Assembly (NCBI GenBank): GCA_022749755.1 | Contig: CM040440.1 | Location: 20,633,269-20,697,268, forward strand | Length of the DNA: 64,000 nt | Direction: 5' to 3' | Source of the DNA: Azadirachta indica | Taxonomy: Eukaryota > Streptophyta > Magnoliopsida > Sapindales > Meliaceae | Shown: in pieces, positions 11,995 to 24,642 of the stretch | How positions within the stretch are numbered: the stretch's first letter is position 1 | Layout: each line of letters opens with the position of its first letter | Made by a program: the position numbers and the translations under genes | The notes under the pieces: model-generated | Told to the model about the DNA's origin: nothing | Databases searched by the model: none | Seen by the model: only the letters and a program-made list of their open reading frames with translations

Positions 11995-12651
11995 TGGTGT
12001 AGATGAAGACAGATACCCGCGTATTTTGTTGTACCGGATGATGAACTTTAATTTGTTTTAGTAAATATTTGCACGACTCTTATCCTTGAAACAAATCTAC
12101 TTCAGTTGCAGAACATGATTTGTCCACAAGAACAGAGCAAATCTTTTGTTATTAATGATTTAGAATTTTCGACAGTAGAAGTATTAAAACAAGAAACCAT
12201 AGTGATTGTCAAACTGCCAGCTACACAAGCAGAACATGTACCACATTGGTTTTAACAGTTAGAGAAATTGGATAAACATTTGCCGGTTACCAGTCATAAT
12301 CATGACTTTGTTTATGATTATACAACCAATTAGTGATTGTCTATGTTGCTAAAAGAAAAGTCAAATCTTTTAAATATCATTAATTGGTGAATTAGTTGTT
12401 TAAAAAAATTGACCTTTGGCAAGAAATATACAATATATTTTTCATCTTTAATTAACTAAATTAGCTGATTTAAAATTTATCGGTCAGCAGATTGTATTAG
12501 CCTAAATCTAAAAGCAATTCCAAAGCCCAACTCAATTTTAATTTTGGTATCACTTGGGGTACATTCTGTTAATTGCAGAAGTCTGCACTGTCTTCAAACC
12601 ATAAAATCTGTACTTTCCTCCCAAGATTCACTGATCATCCACATTGCAGAA
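11995..12651. other. 3' flank of copy A and conserved 5' flank of copy B
   Basis: From about 12180 this matches the upstream block found before most array members (AGAGAAATTGGATAAACA..., cold-spot for genes, conserved down to the ATG). The block marks the left side of the duplication unit. No gene is present. Confidence 0.5.
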
Positions 12652-15182
12652 ATGGAAAAACTGGTTTCAATGTGGTACAAAGAACAATCTTTGCCTGAGA
12701 ATTACATATTCCCAACGGAAAAAAGACCTGGAAAATTCACTGTTTCTTCACGCAACACCACTCCAGTGGTTGATCTAAGTAAAGCATTAGACCACAACCG
12801 ATCCGATCTAATTCAGCAACTATTGAATGCTGGCAAACAGTTCGGATTTTTCCAAGTTCACATATCGTTTTCTCTAAACTTTAGTAACACATAAATATCT
12901 TAGGCTGTCCAAGTGATCATGTATGTTATAAAATGTTGGAGATTTTTAGCATAAAATTGATGATGTAACAAATAACACAATATATTCATAGCTAAGGCAT
13001 GCATAAATGCATTGTCTTTAAGAAAATTTCTGCCCCTCTAGAATAATGTCTCAGTACAGACAAGTTTGCATGTCAATATTCCCTCTAAAATACAATGGTT
13101 ATTAGTTTTATAAGGGTGCACTTTTAAGTATAAAATTTTGAATAACACTAAAATTAAATATTATTCTCTAATAATATTTGTAAGTGATGAGAGATAAAAA
13201 ATAATGTAGAAAAAATATTTTTCTTATATATATATTTTTTTTATATATCTTTATATATAAATGGCTAAAATATAACCTCTATTTATAAAGATATCCTTTC
13301 ATTTGGGACATATCTTTTTATAATACCATTTCATTTATAATTTCCATACACTACCAAATGTATTTTGAAATATTTGTATATTTATAAAATATACAACATC
13401 AAATGCTAATGCAAATACTGGCAAACAAGTTATTAACCATGGAGCTCCAGAGAAACTAATTAATGACACCAAAGAACTATTCAAAGAATTCTTCGAGATA
13501 CCTGCAGAGGATAAGGCAAGTTATTACTCTGAAGACCCTAAGGAACTGTTCAAAGAATTTTTCGACATGCCTGTAGAGGATAAGGCAAAGTTACTACTCT
13601 CAAGAACCTAGTAAAAGTTCCAGACTCCGCACAAGCACTATATCTTATCACTGCCAAGAGATTCACTTTTGGCATGACGACTTGAGACATCCTTGTCATC
13701 CTTTAGAGGAATGCATACAAAATTGGCTTGAAAAGCCAACTAGATAACGGTAAATCAATTTTTGTTCTTCTCAACTTCTTATCTATGATTTATTTATTTG
13801 ATACATTATTGATCTCAGAATTTCGTATGTACATTTTTCATTTATAAAAAGACATCCTTGTCTTTTTATAATACTATTTCATTTATAACTTCTATACACT
13901 ATCAAATGTATTTTAAAATATTTGTATATTTATAAAATATACAACATCAAATGCTAATGCAAATACTGGCAAACAGGTTATTAACCATGGAGCTCCAGAG
14001 AAACTAATTAATGACACCAAAGAACTGTTCAAAGAATTCTTCGAGATACCTGCAGAAGATAAGGCAAGTTACTACTCTAAAGACCCTAAGGAATTGTTCA
14101 AAGAATTCTTCGAGATACTTGCAGAGGATAACGCAAGTTACTACTCTGAAGACTCTAATGAACTATTCAAAGAATTTTTCGACATGCCTGCAGAGGATAA
14201 GGCAAGTTACTACTCTAAAGAACCTAGTAAAAGTTCCAGACTCCGCACAAGCACTATATCTTATCACCGCCAAGAGATTCACTTTTGGCACGACGACTTG
14301 AGACATCCTTGTCATCCTTTAGAGGAATGCATACAACATTGGCCTGAAAAGCCAACTAGATAACGGTAAATCAATTTTTGTTCTTCTCAACTTCTTATCT
14401 ATGATTTATTTATTTGATACATTATTGATCTCAGAATTTCGTATGTACATTTTTGTTTATTCGTTACCATAATGTACTTATATGAAAATTTAACGGAGAG
14501 GTAGTTCGGGCTTGTACAATTGAAGCAAAGAAGTAGGGCTCCATCATCCTAGAGCTGATTTCTGAAGGACTTGGACTTGATTCTGGTTATTTCAGGGGTG
14601 AACTAACCGAAGGTTCATTATTATCAGTTAATCATTATCCACAGTGCCCTGATCCAAGCTTGACCCTGGGATTGGCTAAACATTGTGACCCTAACCGCAT
14701 AACCGTTCTTCTTCAGGGTGATGTCTCTGGGCCTTTGGGTTTTTATGGAGAATGGATTGGGGTTGAGCCTCTTCCTGCATTTGTGATTTAACTTAGGCTA
14801 CATGTTACAGGTAATTACATTTAAGTAATGTGCAACTTTGGTGCACATTAAGTGTACTTGCTTTTAGGCTTTTCAATGTGGGAAATTGTGTTTGATTTTG
14901 GATCATACATGTAGATTCAGAATATCAGTAACAACAAGCTGAAGAGTACGGAACACAGAACTGCAACCAATTCGAAGGATGCCATGACAACTGCTGCTTT
15001 CTTCATAAGTTCTACTGGTGATTGTATCACAGAGCCTGCAAAAACTTTAACTGATGCATTGAATCCTCCAATCTACAAAGCCTTTCAGCACAAAGAATTT
15101 CTTATGAATTACAGATCTATGGATGGCAGCTGGGAATCAGTGCTGGAACGTTATAGGAGACATGCTCAACAGAATGGGTAAT
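12652..15182 (+). pseudogene. 2OGD copy B, pseudogene with duplicated exon 2 and 69-bp internal repeats
   Basis: Exon 1 (12652-12855) is open and reads MEKLVSMWYKEQSLPENYIF. Exon 2 is present twice, near 13427-13750 (acceptor AG changed to AA) and near 13979-14365 (acceptor intact). Both contain in-frame 23-codon repeats (ELFKEFFEIPAEDKASYYSKDPK type): two units in the first copy and three in the second. The end of exon 2 carries AGATAACGG in place of AGATACCGG, which creates a stop. Exon 3 (about 14504-14811) has an in-frame TAG (AAGAAGTAGGGC) and a frameshift near 14787. Exon 4 (about 14918-15182) has lost the 2OG-binding Arg (DAMTTAAFF). It is therefore not expected to make an active enzyme. 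Confidence 0.85.
13300..14460 (+). repeat. Tandem duplication of about 550 bp spanning exon 2 of copy B
   Basis: Intron sequence plus exon 2 plus following intron at about 13310-13850 recurs at about 13855-14460, including ATACAACATCAAATGCTAAT before each acceptor and TTTATTTGATACATTATTG after each exon. The second copy is more faithful at its splice site. The duplication lies on top of the 69-bp unit expansion. Confidence 0.8.
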
Positions 15183-15595
15183 GTAAGAGAAAAATGCAAA
15201 CAAAGAGTTCAGCATTTTCTGTCGTGATAAATATTTTAGTACACAGTTGTCAAATCGGAGATGAAGTTTCTGTTAGAATAAATTGATTTTATGCACTTTG
15301 CTTAATGAAAATGGCCCTACCCAAAATGAACCTAATGGCAACGATGGTGAATCAAGGAAGCTCATTGATCTGCAAGATCAAAAGACCATTTGTAATTTTA
15401 GGAGGCTATAAAAGAAAATGGTTCTGTTTAACTTCCATTGCTTGTCCAAAATTTAATACTTGGACCATGGTTTGTAATTTATACAATACAAGATCAATTA
15501 TTGGTGATGTGATCTCATCCAATATGATTACATTACTTTGACATCATTAACTAGTAATGAAAGTATTTATGTGGCCAATGTTTTCTTCTGAAATA
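15183..15595. other. 3' flank of copy B
   Basis: This is 3' UTR-like sequence shared with 35170-35550. The open frame at 15305-15541 is not supported as a gene: its sequence is conserved as non-coding flank of paralogues with indels. Confidence 0.5.
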
Positions 15596-16050
15596 TTCAA
15601 CTGAGGTAAGGAAGTTGGAGTTTGGGGATCCTGGAACTGATTTCTCAAGGACTAGAACTCAGCTTTGGATATTTCGATCATGGTTTTGGCAAAAGTCCAT
15701 TATTTTTTATCATTCACTGTCCACTCCATTATTTTTGATCTTTCACTGTCCACAATGTCCTGACCCGCGTTTAACTCTGGGATTAGCTAGGCACCATGAT
15801 CCTAGCGTCATCTCCATTTTTCTTCAAGGTGATATCCAGGGCCTTCAACTCTTCAGGGATGACGAATGGACTGGTGTTGAAGCTCTTCCTCGTGCATTTG
15901 TTGTTAACATAGGCAATGTGTTACAGGTACTGAACTTTAGCCATTTGCCCTTTTCATCGAAATCCTAGCCTGAATTTGTGATTATGGGTTGATTTACTTC
16001 TTAGTGATTTCATGGTGATTAACATTTATAAGCCCTAGAATTATAGATTA
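15596..16050 (+). pseudogene. Orphan 2OGD exon 3 and C-terminal scrap, A-like (copy B')
   Basis: 15596-15927 matches exon 3 of copy A (GGATCCTGGAACTGATTTC, PDPRLTLGLARHHDPSVISI, donor CAG|GTACTG). It keeps the HxD motif but contains a small internal duplication (TCCATTATTTTT...TTTCACTGTCCAC twice) and an early frameshift. Intron 3 of the A type follows, then only the last codons and 3' UTR of exon 4 (near 16029-16065, AGAATTATAGATTAATGG). Exons 1 and 2 and most of exon 4 are missing. Confidence 0.75.
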
Positions 16051-16551
16051 ATGGTGTAAGAGAAGACGTATGTGCGGGTGATTGTCAAACTACAAATAAC
16101 ACCAGCAGATTAAACTTGTACCTAATTGGTTTTGACAAAGAGAAAAATTGGATAAACAGATGCCGCTCTCCAGTCATAATCACAGTTTTGTTTTTTATTA
16201 TATGCATGCAAATAGTGATTATCTATGTTGCTAAGAACAAAGTCAAACTCAGATCTATTAATATATTAATATCAGGGTTAGTTTCCGATGCTTGATTAGA
16301 AAGGAAAAATCGAACTTTCAGAAGAAATGTACAATATATTTTCCAACTTTTAATTAATAAATTATATAATTTGGAACTTAATGGTCAGCAGATTTATCTA
16401 TCCAAATTTTGTAAGCAATTCCAAAGCCCCAGTCAATTTTAATTTTAGCATAACTTTGGGGTATATTCTGTTAATTTTAGAAATCCACGCTATATTCACC
16501 CAAAAAACCAGTAGTTTCCTCCGAAGATATCCACTCATCCAAATTGGAGAA
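16051..16551. other. Conserved 5' flank of copy C
   Basis: This is the paralogous upstream block (GATAAACAGATGCCGCTCTC near 16152 and AGTCAATTTTAATTTTAGC near 16430) shared with the flanks at 12.2, 20.9, 23.0, 32.8, 39.7 and 47.3 kb. No gene is present. Confidence 0.5.
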
Positions 16552-19433
16552 ATGGAAAAGCTCATTTCAGTGTGGTATTAAGATCAGTCCTTGCCTGAGA
16601 ATTACATATTCCCACCAGAGATGAGACCTGGAAAAATCCTTGTTCCTTCATGCAACACCATTCCAGCGGTTGATCTAAGTAAAGCATTAGATCATAATCG
16701 ATCCGATACAGTGCAGCAAGTATTGAAGGCGAGCAAAGAGTTTGGATTTTTTCAGGTTCACATATCTTTTCTCTGAAATTTCTTAAATCATTTTGTTCTG
16801 TATATCAGGATGATTTTCCCCTTATATTTGTTAGTATACCATGCAAATACTGGCAAACAGGTTATTAACCACGGGGTTCCAGAGCAATTAACACATGACA
16901 CCAAGAATGTCTTCAAGGAGTTCTTCGAGATCCCTTCAGAGGACAAGGCAAGTTACTACTCTGAAGACCCTAGTAAAAATAGCAGGCTCCGTGCAAGCAG
17001 TGTAAATTATCATCGCCAAAATATTCACTTTTGGCGTGATAACTTGAGACAACCTTGTCATCCTTTAGAGGAATGCATTCAACATTGGCCTGAAAAGCCA
17101 ACAAGATACCGGTAAACCATTCTTATACTTTTTTGTTTTTTGTTTTTTTTTTTACTTGTCATATATGATTTATTTAATACGTTATTGAGATCAGTATTTA
17201 CAGTTATATTTATTATATGAAAATTTGTCAAAGATTGTTGAGGCATATACAATTGAAGCAAAGAAGTTGGGCTCAATCATCCTGGAGCTGATCTCTGAAC
17301 GGCTGGGATCATGGACAAGCTAAGCCAAGGTTTATTATAATCAGTTAATTATTATCATCCCTGCCCAGATCCAAGCTTGACCCTGGGACTGCCTAAACAT
17401 TGTGACCCTAACCTTATTACTAATTCTACTTCAAGGAGAAGTAAGTGGACTTCAGGTTTTCAAGGATGGAGAATCGCTGGGCGTTGAGCCTCTTCCTAAA
17501 GCTTTTGTGATTAACTTGGGATACGCGCTACAGGTAATTAATTATATTAACTACGTTAACTTAATGTGTACCAAACACACCTTTAGTGAGATAATTTGTG
17601 TTTCTTTTTGGGGTCATATTGTATACAGATTATCAGCAACAACAAACTGAAGAGTGCAGAACACAGAGCTGTGACTAACTCTAAGAATGCCAGGACAAGT
17701 GCTGCTTTCTTCATAAATCCTACTACTGACAGTATCATAGAGCCAGCAAGAGCACTGACCGATGCAGGGAGTCCTCCAATCTACAAAGCCTTTCAGTATA
17801 AAGTGTAACACCCCAAATTTTATTTTAAAATTTAAATTACATCAAACTTGACATTACAGATAAAATAAAATCTTCAAATACAATGTAAAATCTCAAAATG
17901 TAACAAACTTTTATTGATAACTTAAGCTAAATTAAAAGTTCAAAACTAAATGTTCCTTATTACAAAATATTTCAATCTCCAAAATAATCAAGTTCTCAAC
18001 CTGTATTAATTCTTTATTCATACCTTAATCTGCAAAATAGTGATGACGAAGAGTGAGCCGCCTACTCGGTAAGTAAATTTATACATAAAATTGTAAATAA
18101 ATAGTAAAAAAAATAATTATAAAACATTAATTTTAAGAACAATAATATCATAACTAGATAAATAAATTCTTATTTTGATAGAAACATTCAATAATATGTA
18201 AGCATGAACATCACATTTAATAAACAAAACATGAAAGAATTTATCAAATTTTAATATGCAACAACACATTGAGCAATATATTTAACTCATATCTCATAGC
18301 ATCACCAGTACCTCGGTGTCTGTCTTATTTATAATAATTCAGTACATTCGTACTCTAGAAATCCAATCATTAATAGTAACCTAACTAACCAGTAGATAAC
18401 AATAACAGAAACAGTTATTATAGACAATGAGTCAAACATTAATACTAAATATGACTTTTCATGTACAATAAATTCAATAACCTTTATTTCACATATTCAA
18501 TTATGTAATGCATTCAATGATTTATATAAAAAAGTACAACTAATAATAATTTTTTCAAACTAGTGTATGAAGAAAATAGATTTATAGTCACCTAAGAAAG
18601 AAAATGTTGATAACAAAATAATACATTTTATAATTTAGTAATTAAACAACTAAGTGCTAGTAAAATAATTTTTTTAAACTATATTTAAAAATAAATATTA
18701 AGAAACACTAATAAGATCAGAAAAAATACAATTTTTAGTTTAAGAAATTAATTAACATAAATCAAGATTTATTTTGCTTAAAACCATGAAAATAATGCAA
18801 ATTTAAAAAATTTAGAATTTAGTTTACAAAAAAACTTACTTGAAACAAATGCATGAAAAAAAAATCTATTTCTTATATACATATTCATGCTTATAATTGT
18901 CATTAATAGATTTAAATATTTGATTACAATACATTATGTATAAATTTACTTAAAATTCTTTTGTGCTCAACAATAAGCCACCCACTTTTCGAATTAGCTA
19001 CGCTTCTAAGAATTTCTTTCTACCAAACCTTGAAAAGATGTAAAACTTAGAGAGAAAATTTTCTAAAAAGTATTTAGTAAATTTGCAAAGTGAAACTTAT
19101 AGTGTGAAATGAAATCATTGTACCTATTTATAGTTAAAAATTGGTTTTCAAATTGAAAAAGTGATAACCCAAAATTCAATTTTAAAAATCAAATAAAGTA
19201 ATTTATCAAAATCATAACTATTAATTTCAAAATCCAAATTTGAATTCCTAAATCAAAATTATTATTCATTTTATTCAATTACAATTAAATCTTAATTTCA
19301 AATTTGAAATAAAATTAATCTATTTTCCTTCCATTCCCTGTATAAGTACATTCCATTACATAAAGAGTTTCTTATGGATTACTTATCCACTCATGACAAC
19401 ACTGAATTGGTGTTGGAACATTATAAGAGATAA
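16552..19433 (+). pseudogene. 2OGD copy C, pseudogene interrupted by a 1.56-kb TG...CA insertion
   Basis: Exon 1 (16552-16755) has TAA at codon 10 (TGGTATTAAGATCAG). Exon 2 (16861-17111) is fully open. Exon 3 (about 17233-17533) has lost its acceptor AG context and carries a deletion around 17295-17320. Exon 4 (17629-17803) is interrupted after TATAAAG by an insertion at 17804-19360 and resumes at 19366 (EFLMDYLSTHDNTELVLEHYKR), ending at TAA 19431-19433, two codons before the usual end. Joining across the insertion restores the exact reading frame of exon 4, so the insertion hit an otherwise continuous exon. Several lesions make this a pseudogene. Confidence 0.88.
17804..19360. mobile_element. 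Solo-LTR-like insertion (1557 bp) with 5-bp target duplication TAAAG
   Basis: The insertion begins TGTAACACCCC and ends CCATTACA. It is flanked by TAAAG at 17799-17803 and 19361-19365. TG...CA ends with a 5-bp target duplication are diagnostic of LTR retroelements. The interior is very AT-rich, has no open frame over 60 codons and no primer-binding site, and I found no second LTR inside. A solo LTR left by recombination is the simplest reading; a non-coding LARD fragment is the alternative. Confidence 0.85.
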
Positions 19434-21273
19434 GTTAGCTGAATTAATGGTACTGAAAGAGAAAAAGGCTAAGAATTTGGAGTTGAGCATTGTCTATCTT
19501 AATAAATATTTATTACATAATTGTCAATTCTAAGAAGCTTCTGTTGAGATAAATTTTCTTTATACATTTTGTTCAATGAAAATGGCAATATGCAAAGTGA
19601 ATCGAACAATTCTTGCTTTTTAAGATTCTGCTGTGCCGATAAATTAAATGAAATTTACTGCTTTGTTGAAGACAGGGAAATCGCCGTGTTTAAGGTTTGT
19701 ATGGTTGACTTTTGAAATTGGACTTTTAGAAATAGTGTTTTTAGACGTGAAAAATAGAGCTTTTAGGGAGAAAAAAAAATTGTTTTATTTGTCGATTAAA
19801 TTTTTTTTTGAAATATTAAATGGTTTGATTGTGCAATTTTAAAATGTAAAGGATATATCAAAGAATCTATGTTATAATCATAAAATACATATAAATAAGG
19901 TTCTATAATTCAAAATTATACACGAAATTACAAATAATTCTATACATACATCATACATTAATTTTTTCCTAATAAAAACTAAATAATCTTTAAATAATTT
20001 AGAACAAACTTAATTCTATTAATAAGAAAGCACCTAAATATATATTATTAAAATGTATTAAAAATCATGATGTTATTGATTATTGGCATCTTAATAATAT
20101 CGAAAATCCAACAATAAAAAATAAAAAATATCACCTAACTGAAATAGAATATAAAAAAATTGGATAGAACATTAAATTAAAAAAAATAGAAGTACTTGAT
20201 GGGATTATAACATTATTGTTCTGTGTGTTTACAAAATAATAACAATAGAATCATAGTTTTCTTAAATTTAGCAATTTAGTCCTTATGTCTTGTTTCTTTA
20301 TAGCAATTTAATCTTGAATTAAATTTATTGCACCTTCAGTGGTTTAATAACTTGTTAAGTTATAAAATATAATTTAATCAATTTTCCTTATGAATAATTT
20401 GTATCAACAACTATGTCTTTGAAATCATTACTATATACAATAACCGCACAAAGATAACCAATTATTTATGAAAAATATTAAAGAAAAGAACATAAAATAT
20501 CATACTTATCCACAAAAGACCAATTAACCTTACAAAGTCCATTGTTGAGATAGTGGTTAATGATGTTATAACTATAATAATGTAAACACAAATTAAGTAG
20601 GATTTTTTTTATATCAAAAATATATTATGCAATTAACAAAGTAATATTAGATTATTTTTTGAATTTTCAAACGTTTTGATTAAAAAAGTTATAGAGTAAG
20701 AAGCCCAAATTTTTTTATATGTTTGAGAATAGAAAGATTTGAAATCCCTTGTTTTCCATTTCTTGCAAACATCATTCACTCGCCTGACTAAGATATATCA
20801 GTAATAAATAAATAAATGAATAAGTACGTAATTATCAATGTGTTCAAATATACAGAAAAACTTGCACTCAATTGTGTTTGAAAATTGGAGCAGTTGGATA
20901 AACGGATGCTTTCTCTAGTCAAAATATTGGTTTGTTGACGATTGATAAAGTCAATTATTGATCGACTAATAGTAAAATTAAATCTGCTAAATATTACATA
21001 TTGTTGGGTTAGTTGCCGGTGCTTAATTGAAAAAATCTTTTGAAAGAAATTTACAAATATATTTTCATTTTCGATGAATTATATAGTAGGAAATTTAATG
21101 GGCTACTGATTATGATGTCCAAATTTAGAAACAACTCCAAACCCAACTCAATTTTGAGTTTAGTATCGATCACCTTTGGGCTATATAATGTTAATTGCAG
21201 TAGTCCACCTTGTCTAATCAACACTGCAAAGCCAGCAGTTTCCTGAGAAGATTCACTCATCCACGCTGCGGAA
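19434..21273. other. AT-rich intergenic DNA; 5' flank of copy D
   Basis: The first 150 bp are 3' UTR-like sequence of copy C. About 19850-20800 is very AT-rich with no motif I recognise. From about 20880 the conserved array upstream block returns (GCAGTTGGATAAACGGATGC). No gene is supported. Confidence 0.45.
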
Positions 21274-22555
21274 ATGGAAGAGCTCACTTCAGTGAGGTAC
21301 AAAAATCAATCGTTGCCTGCGAATTACATATTCCCACCAGAAACAAGACCTGGAAGATTTCTTGTTCCTTCAAGCAACGCCATTCCAGTGATTGATCTAA
21401 GCAAAGCATTAGAACAAAATCGATCTGATATAGTTCAGCTAGCATTGAGGGCTGGCAAAGAGTTTGGATTTTTCCAGGTTCGCGTATATTTTTCTCCTAA
21501 GTTTCTTTAAGTTTTGCTCACGAATATGGTGCTTCCTCCATGTATAAAATACTAATGCAAATACTGTGTCGAACAGGTTATTAACCATGGAGTTCCGGAG
21601 AAAATAATTAATGATGCCAAGGATGTCTTCAATGAGTTCTTTGAGATGCCTGCGGAGGACAAGGCAGGTTACTACTCTGAAGACCCTAGTAAACTTTTCA
21701 GGCTCTGCACAAGCACTATAAATTATCAAAGGGAAAAGATTCACCTTTGGCGGCACGACCTGAGCCATCCTTGTCGTCCTTTAGAGGAATGCATTCAACA
21801 TTGGCCTGAAAAGAAAATTAGTTACCGGTAGAATAATTTATTATATATATATAAAAATATATAAATATATAAATATATATATATTATTGATCCCTATATT
21901 TGGTATGGGTTTATTAATTTATTACAATCGTGTGTGTACAAAAATTTAATTGTTCAGGCATATGTGCAATTGAAGCAAAGAAGCTGGGTTGATTTCTGAA
22001 GGACTGGACTTGATTCTGGTTACTTCAGGGGTAAACTAAGCGCAAGGTTCGTTACTGTCGGTCGGTTATTATCCACCCTGCCCGGATGCAAGCTTGACCC
22101 TGGGACTGCCTAGACATTCTGACCCTAACCTATTATCCATTCTTCTTCAAGGAGATGTACCTCGACTTCAGGTTTTCAAGGATGGAGAATGGATTAAGAT
22201 TGAGCCTATTCCTAATGCATTTGTGCTTAACTTTTGCTATGTGTTACAGGTAACATTGAATGTTCTTGCTTGGGAGATTGCGTTTGATTCTGGTTCATAT
22301 ATGTAACTTCAGATTATCAGTAACAACAGGCTGAAGAGTGCAGAACACAGGGCTGTGGCTGATTCGAAGAAGGCTAGGACAAATGCTGCATTCTTCATAA
22401 CTTCTAGTAATGATAATATCATAGAGCCTGCAAAAGCTTTAACTGATGCAAGGAATCATCCAATCTATAAAACCTTTCAGTTGGAAGAGTTTCTTTGCAA
22501 CACCATAGGCAAATTTCACATCCACAAAGCACGGAAGAGATGTTGGAGTATATAA
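21274..22555 (+). pseudogene. 2OGD copy D, pseudogene
   Basis: Exon 1 (21274-21477) and exon 2 (21577-21827) are open and normally bounded. Exon 3 (about 21958-22249) starts about 12 bases late. It lacks about 15 bases after AAGAAGCTGGGTT (removing the SIILEL segment) and contains further small frameshifts (GCGCAAGG, GTCGGTCGG). Its HxD has decayed to H-S-D (LPRHSDPN), which formally keeps both ligands. Exon 4 (from 22313) keeps EHRAVADS and ARTNAAFF, but diverges from all paralogues at about 22497 and ends in an unrelated tail. Exon 3 damage alone should abolish function. Confidence 0.82.
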
Positions 22556-23279
22556 ATCAGTATGCTCTAATTCCCAATAGTCATATACACCCCCTTGGGG
22601 ACTCAACTTTCTCCCGCTCAGCATGATACATGGAGTTACCAGTATTGCTACTAGCTTATCCAGTATCTCTCTTACTTTGGCGATGTGCGATAACTTTTAT
22701 AAGGTTTTAAAAGAAAATTGGTTGTGTTTAACTTTCATTAATTGCTTGTCCAAAATTGACTAATAGATCACTATTTGTAATTTATGCAATACAAGATCAA
22801 ATTGTAGCATACAACTTTAATGCTAATCAACTCCTTTACGGCTTAAGCATCAGCATAACTTGTGCCCTAATGATTTAGAATTCAGATTAAAAAACATTAA
22901 AAATGCAGAAAGACGTGATTGTCAGAGACTGGTCATAAAATAACAATAACTTGTAGCAAATGAGTTTTTGACAACTAAAGAAACTGGATAAACAGGTGCA
23001 GTTCACCCGTCACGATCACGATTTTGTTTATGATTCTATACAAGCAATCACTGATTGTCCACGTTGCCAATAACCAAGTAAAATCAATTAAATATGTACT
23101 AATTGTTTGAAAAGATGCTTTCTTCGTCTTTAATCAATCAAATATATGAATCGGGATCTAATGGTCAGAATTTATCCAGATTTACGAGCAATTACAAAGC
23201 CCAACTCAATTGTTCATTCCATCTTCACAACGATAAACCAGTAGTTTCCTTACAAGATTCACTTGTCGAGATTGCGGAA
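22556..23279. other. Flank between copies D and E
   Basis: Sequence of unknown origin follows directly after exon 4 of D (22500-22640). It is not shared with other copies and may be a deletion or insertion junction. The conserved array upstream block then runs from about 22920 to 23279. No gene is present. Confidence 0.45.
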
Positions 23280-24642
23280 ATGGAAAAGCTCGTTTCAACA
23301 TGGTACAAAGATAAATCTTTGCCTGAGAATTACATATTTCCACCAGAAAAAAGACCTGGAAAATTCAGTGTTCCTTCTTGCGACACCATTCCAGTAGTTG
23401 ATCTGAGTAAAGCATTAGATCATAACAGATCCGATATAATTCAGCAGATATTCAAGGCAGGCAAAGAGTTTGGATTTTTCCAGGTTTATATATCTTTTTT
23501 TCTGAACTCTATTATTATTTTATTCCTGTTTGGGAATTTCATATTAGGGTGTTTTGTGCCATTAGGCTATCATATAACTGAAATCAATGTTACAAAATGC
23601 TAATGGAAATACTGACAAAAACAGGTTATTAATCATGGAGTTCCAGAGAAACTAATAGACGACACCAAGAATGTATTTCGGGAGTTCTTTGAGATGCCTG
23701 CAGAGGACAAGGCAAGCTTCTACTCTGAGGACCCTGGAAAAAGTAGCAGGCTCTGCACAAGCAGTATAAATTATCATCGCGAAGAGATTCACTATTGGCG
23801 CGACAACTTGAGACATTTTTGTCATCCTTTAGAGGAATACATTCGCCAATGGCCTACAAAGCCAGATAGATACCGGTATCATATAATTTATTTCATATGT
23901 TATGTATAAAATCCCATTATTTGATATGGTTTTGTTAATTCGTCACCATAATACTAAGTTTATAAAGCTGTAACAGTGAGGTTGTTGGGGCATACACAAT
24001 CGAAGTAAAGAAGTTGGGCTCAATCATCCTAGAGCTAATTTCTGAAGGACTGGGACTTGATTCTGGTTATTTCAGGGGTAAACTAAGTGAGGGTATATTG
24101 TTATCAGTTAACTATTACCCGCCATGCCCGGATCCAAGCTTGACATTGGGGATCGCTAAACACTGTGATCCTAACATCATAACCATTCTACTTCAAGATG
24201 TCAGTGGACTTCAAATTTTCAAGAATGGAGAATGGATTGCGGTTGAGCCCCTTCCCAATTCATTTGTGATTAACTTCGGGTATGCATTACAGGTAAGTAC
24301 ACTAAGTTATGTGTAGCGCATTGAATGTTCTTGCTTGTAGGCTCTGTAATGAGGCAAATTAAATTATGCATGATTTTTGGGTCATATTGTACACAGATTA
24401 TCAGTAACGACAAGCTGAAGAGTGCAGACCACAGGGCTGTTACGAACTCGAAGAATGCTAGGATGAGTGCTGCTTTCTTCTTAAATCCTACCGGTGATAG
24501 TATTATAGAGCCAGCCAGAGCTCTTACCGGTGCAGAAAATCCTCCAATCTATAAAGCCTTTCAGTGCCAAGAGTTTCTTATGAATTACTTATCCATGGAT
24601 TACAGGGAATCCGTGCTGGAACTTTATAGGAGGCAAGCTTAA
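23280..24642 (+). CDS. 2-oxoglutarate/Fe(II) dioxygenase, copy E, intact
   Basis: Exons 23280-23483, 23625-23875, 23977-24292 and 24397-24642 total 1017 nt and encode 338 residues. Iron ligands are H214-x-D216 (AKHCDPN) and H269 (ADHRAVTN); the 2OG anchor is R279-x-S281 (ARMSAAFF), fully canonical. It is one codon shorter than its sisters: LLQ-GDVSGLQ has become LLQDVSGLQ just after the HxD strand. The ATG follows the conserved TTCACTTGTCGAGATTGCGG block. It is closest to copy H (40084), sharing NYYPPCPDPSLTLGIAKHCDP and the LTGAENPPIY region. It is probably a soluble cytosolic specialised-metabolism hydroxylase or oxidase; the substrate cannot be inferred. Confidence 0.88.

Noticed and set aside
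15305..15541. 78-codon plus-strand frame
   Set aside because: The paralogous flank at 35290-35530 keeps the DNA but not the frame.
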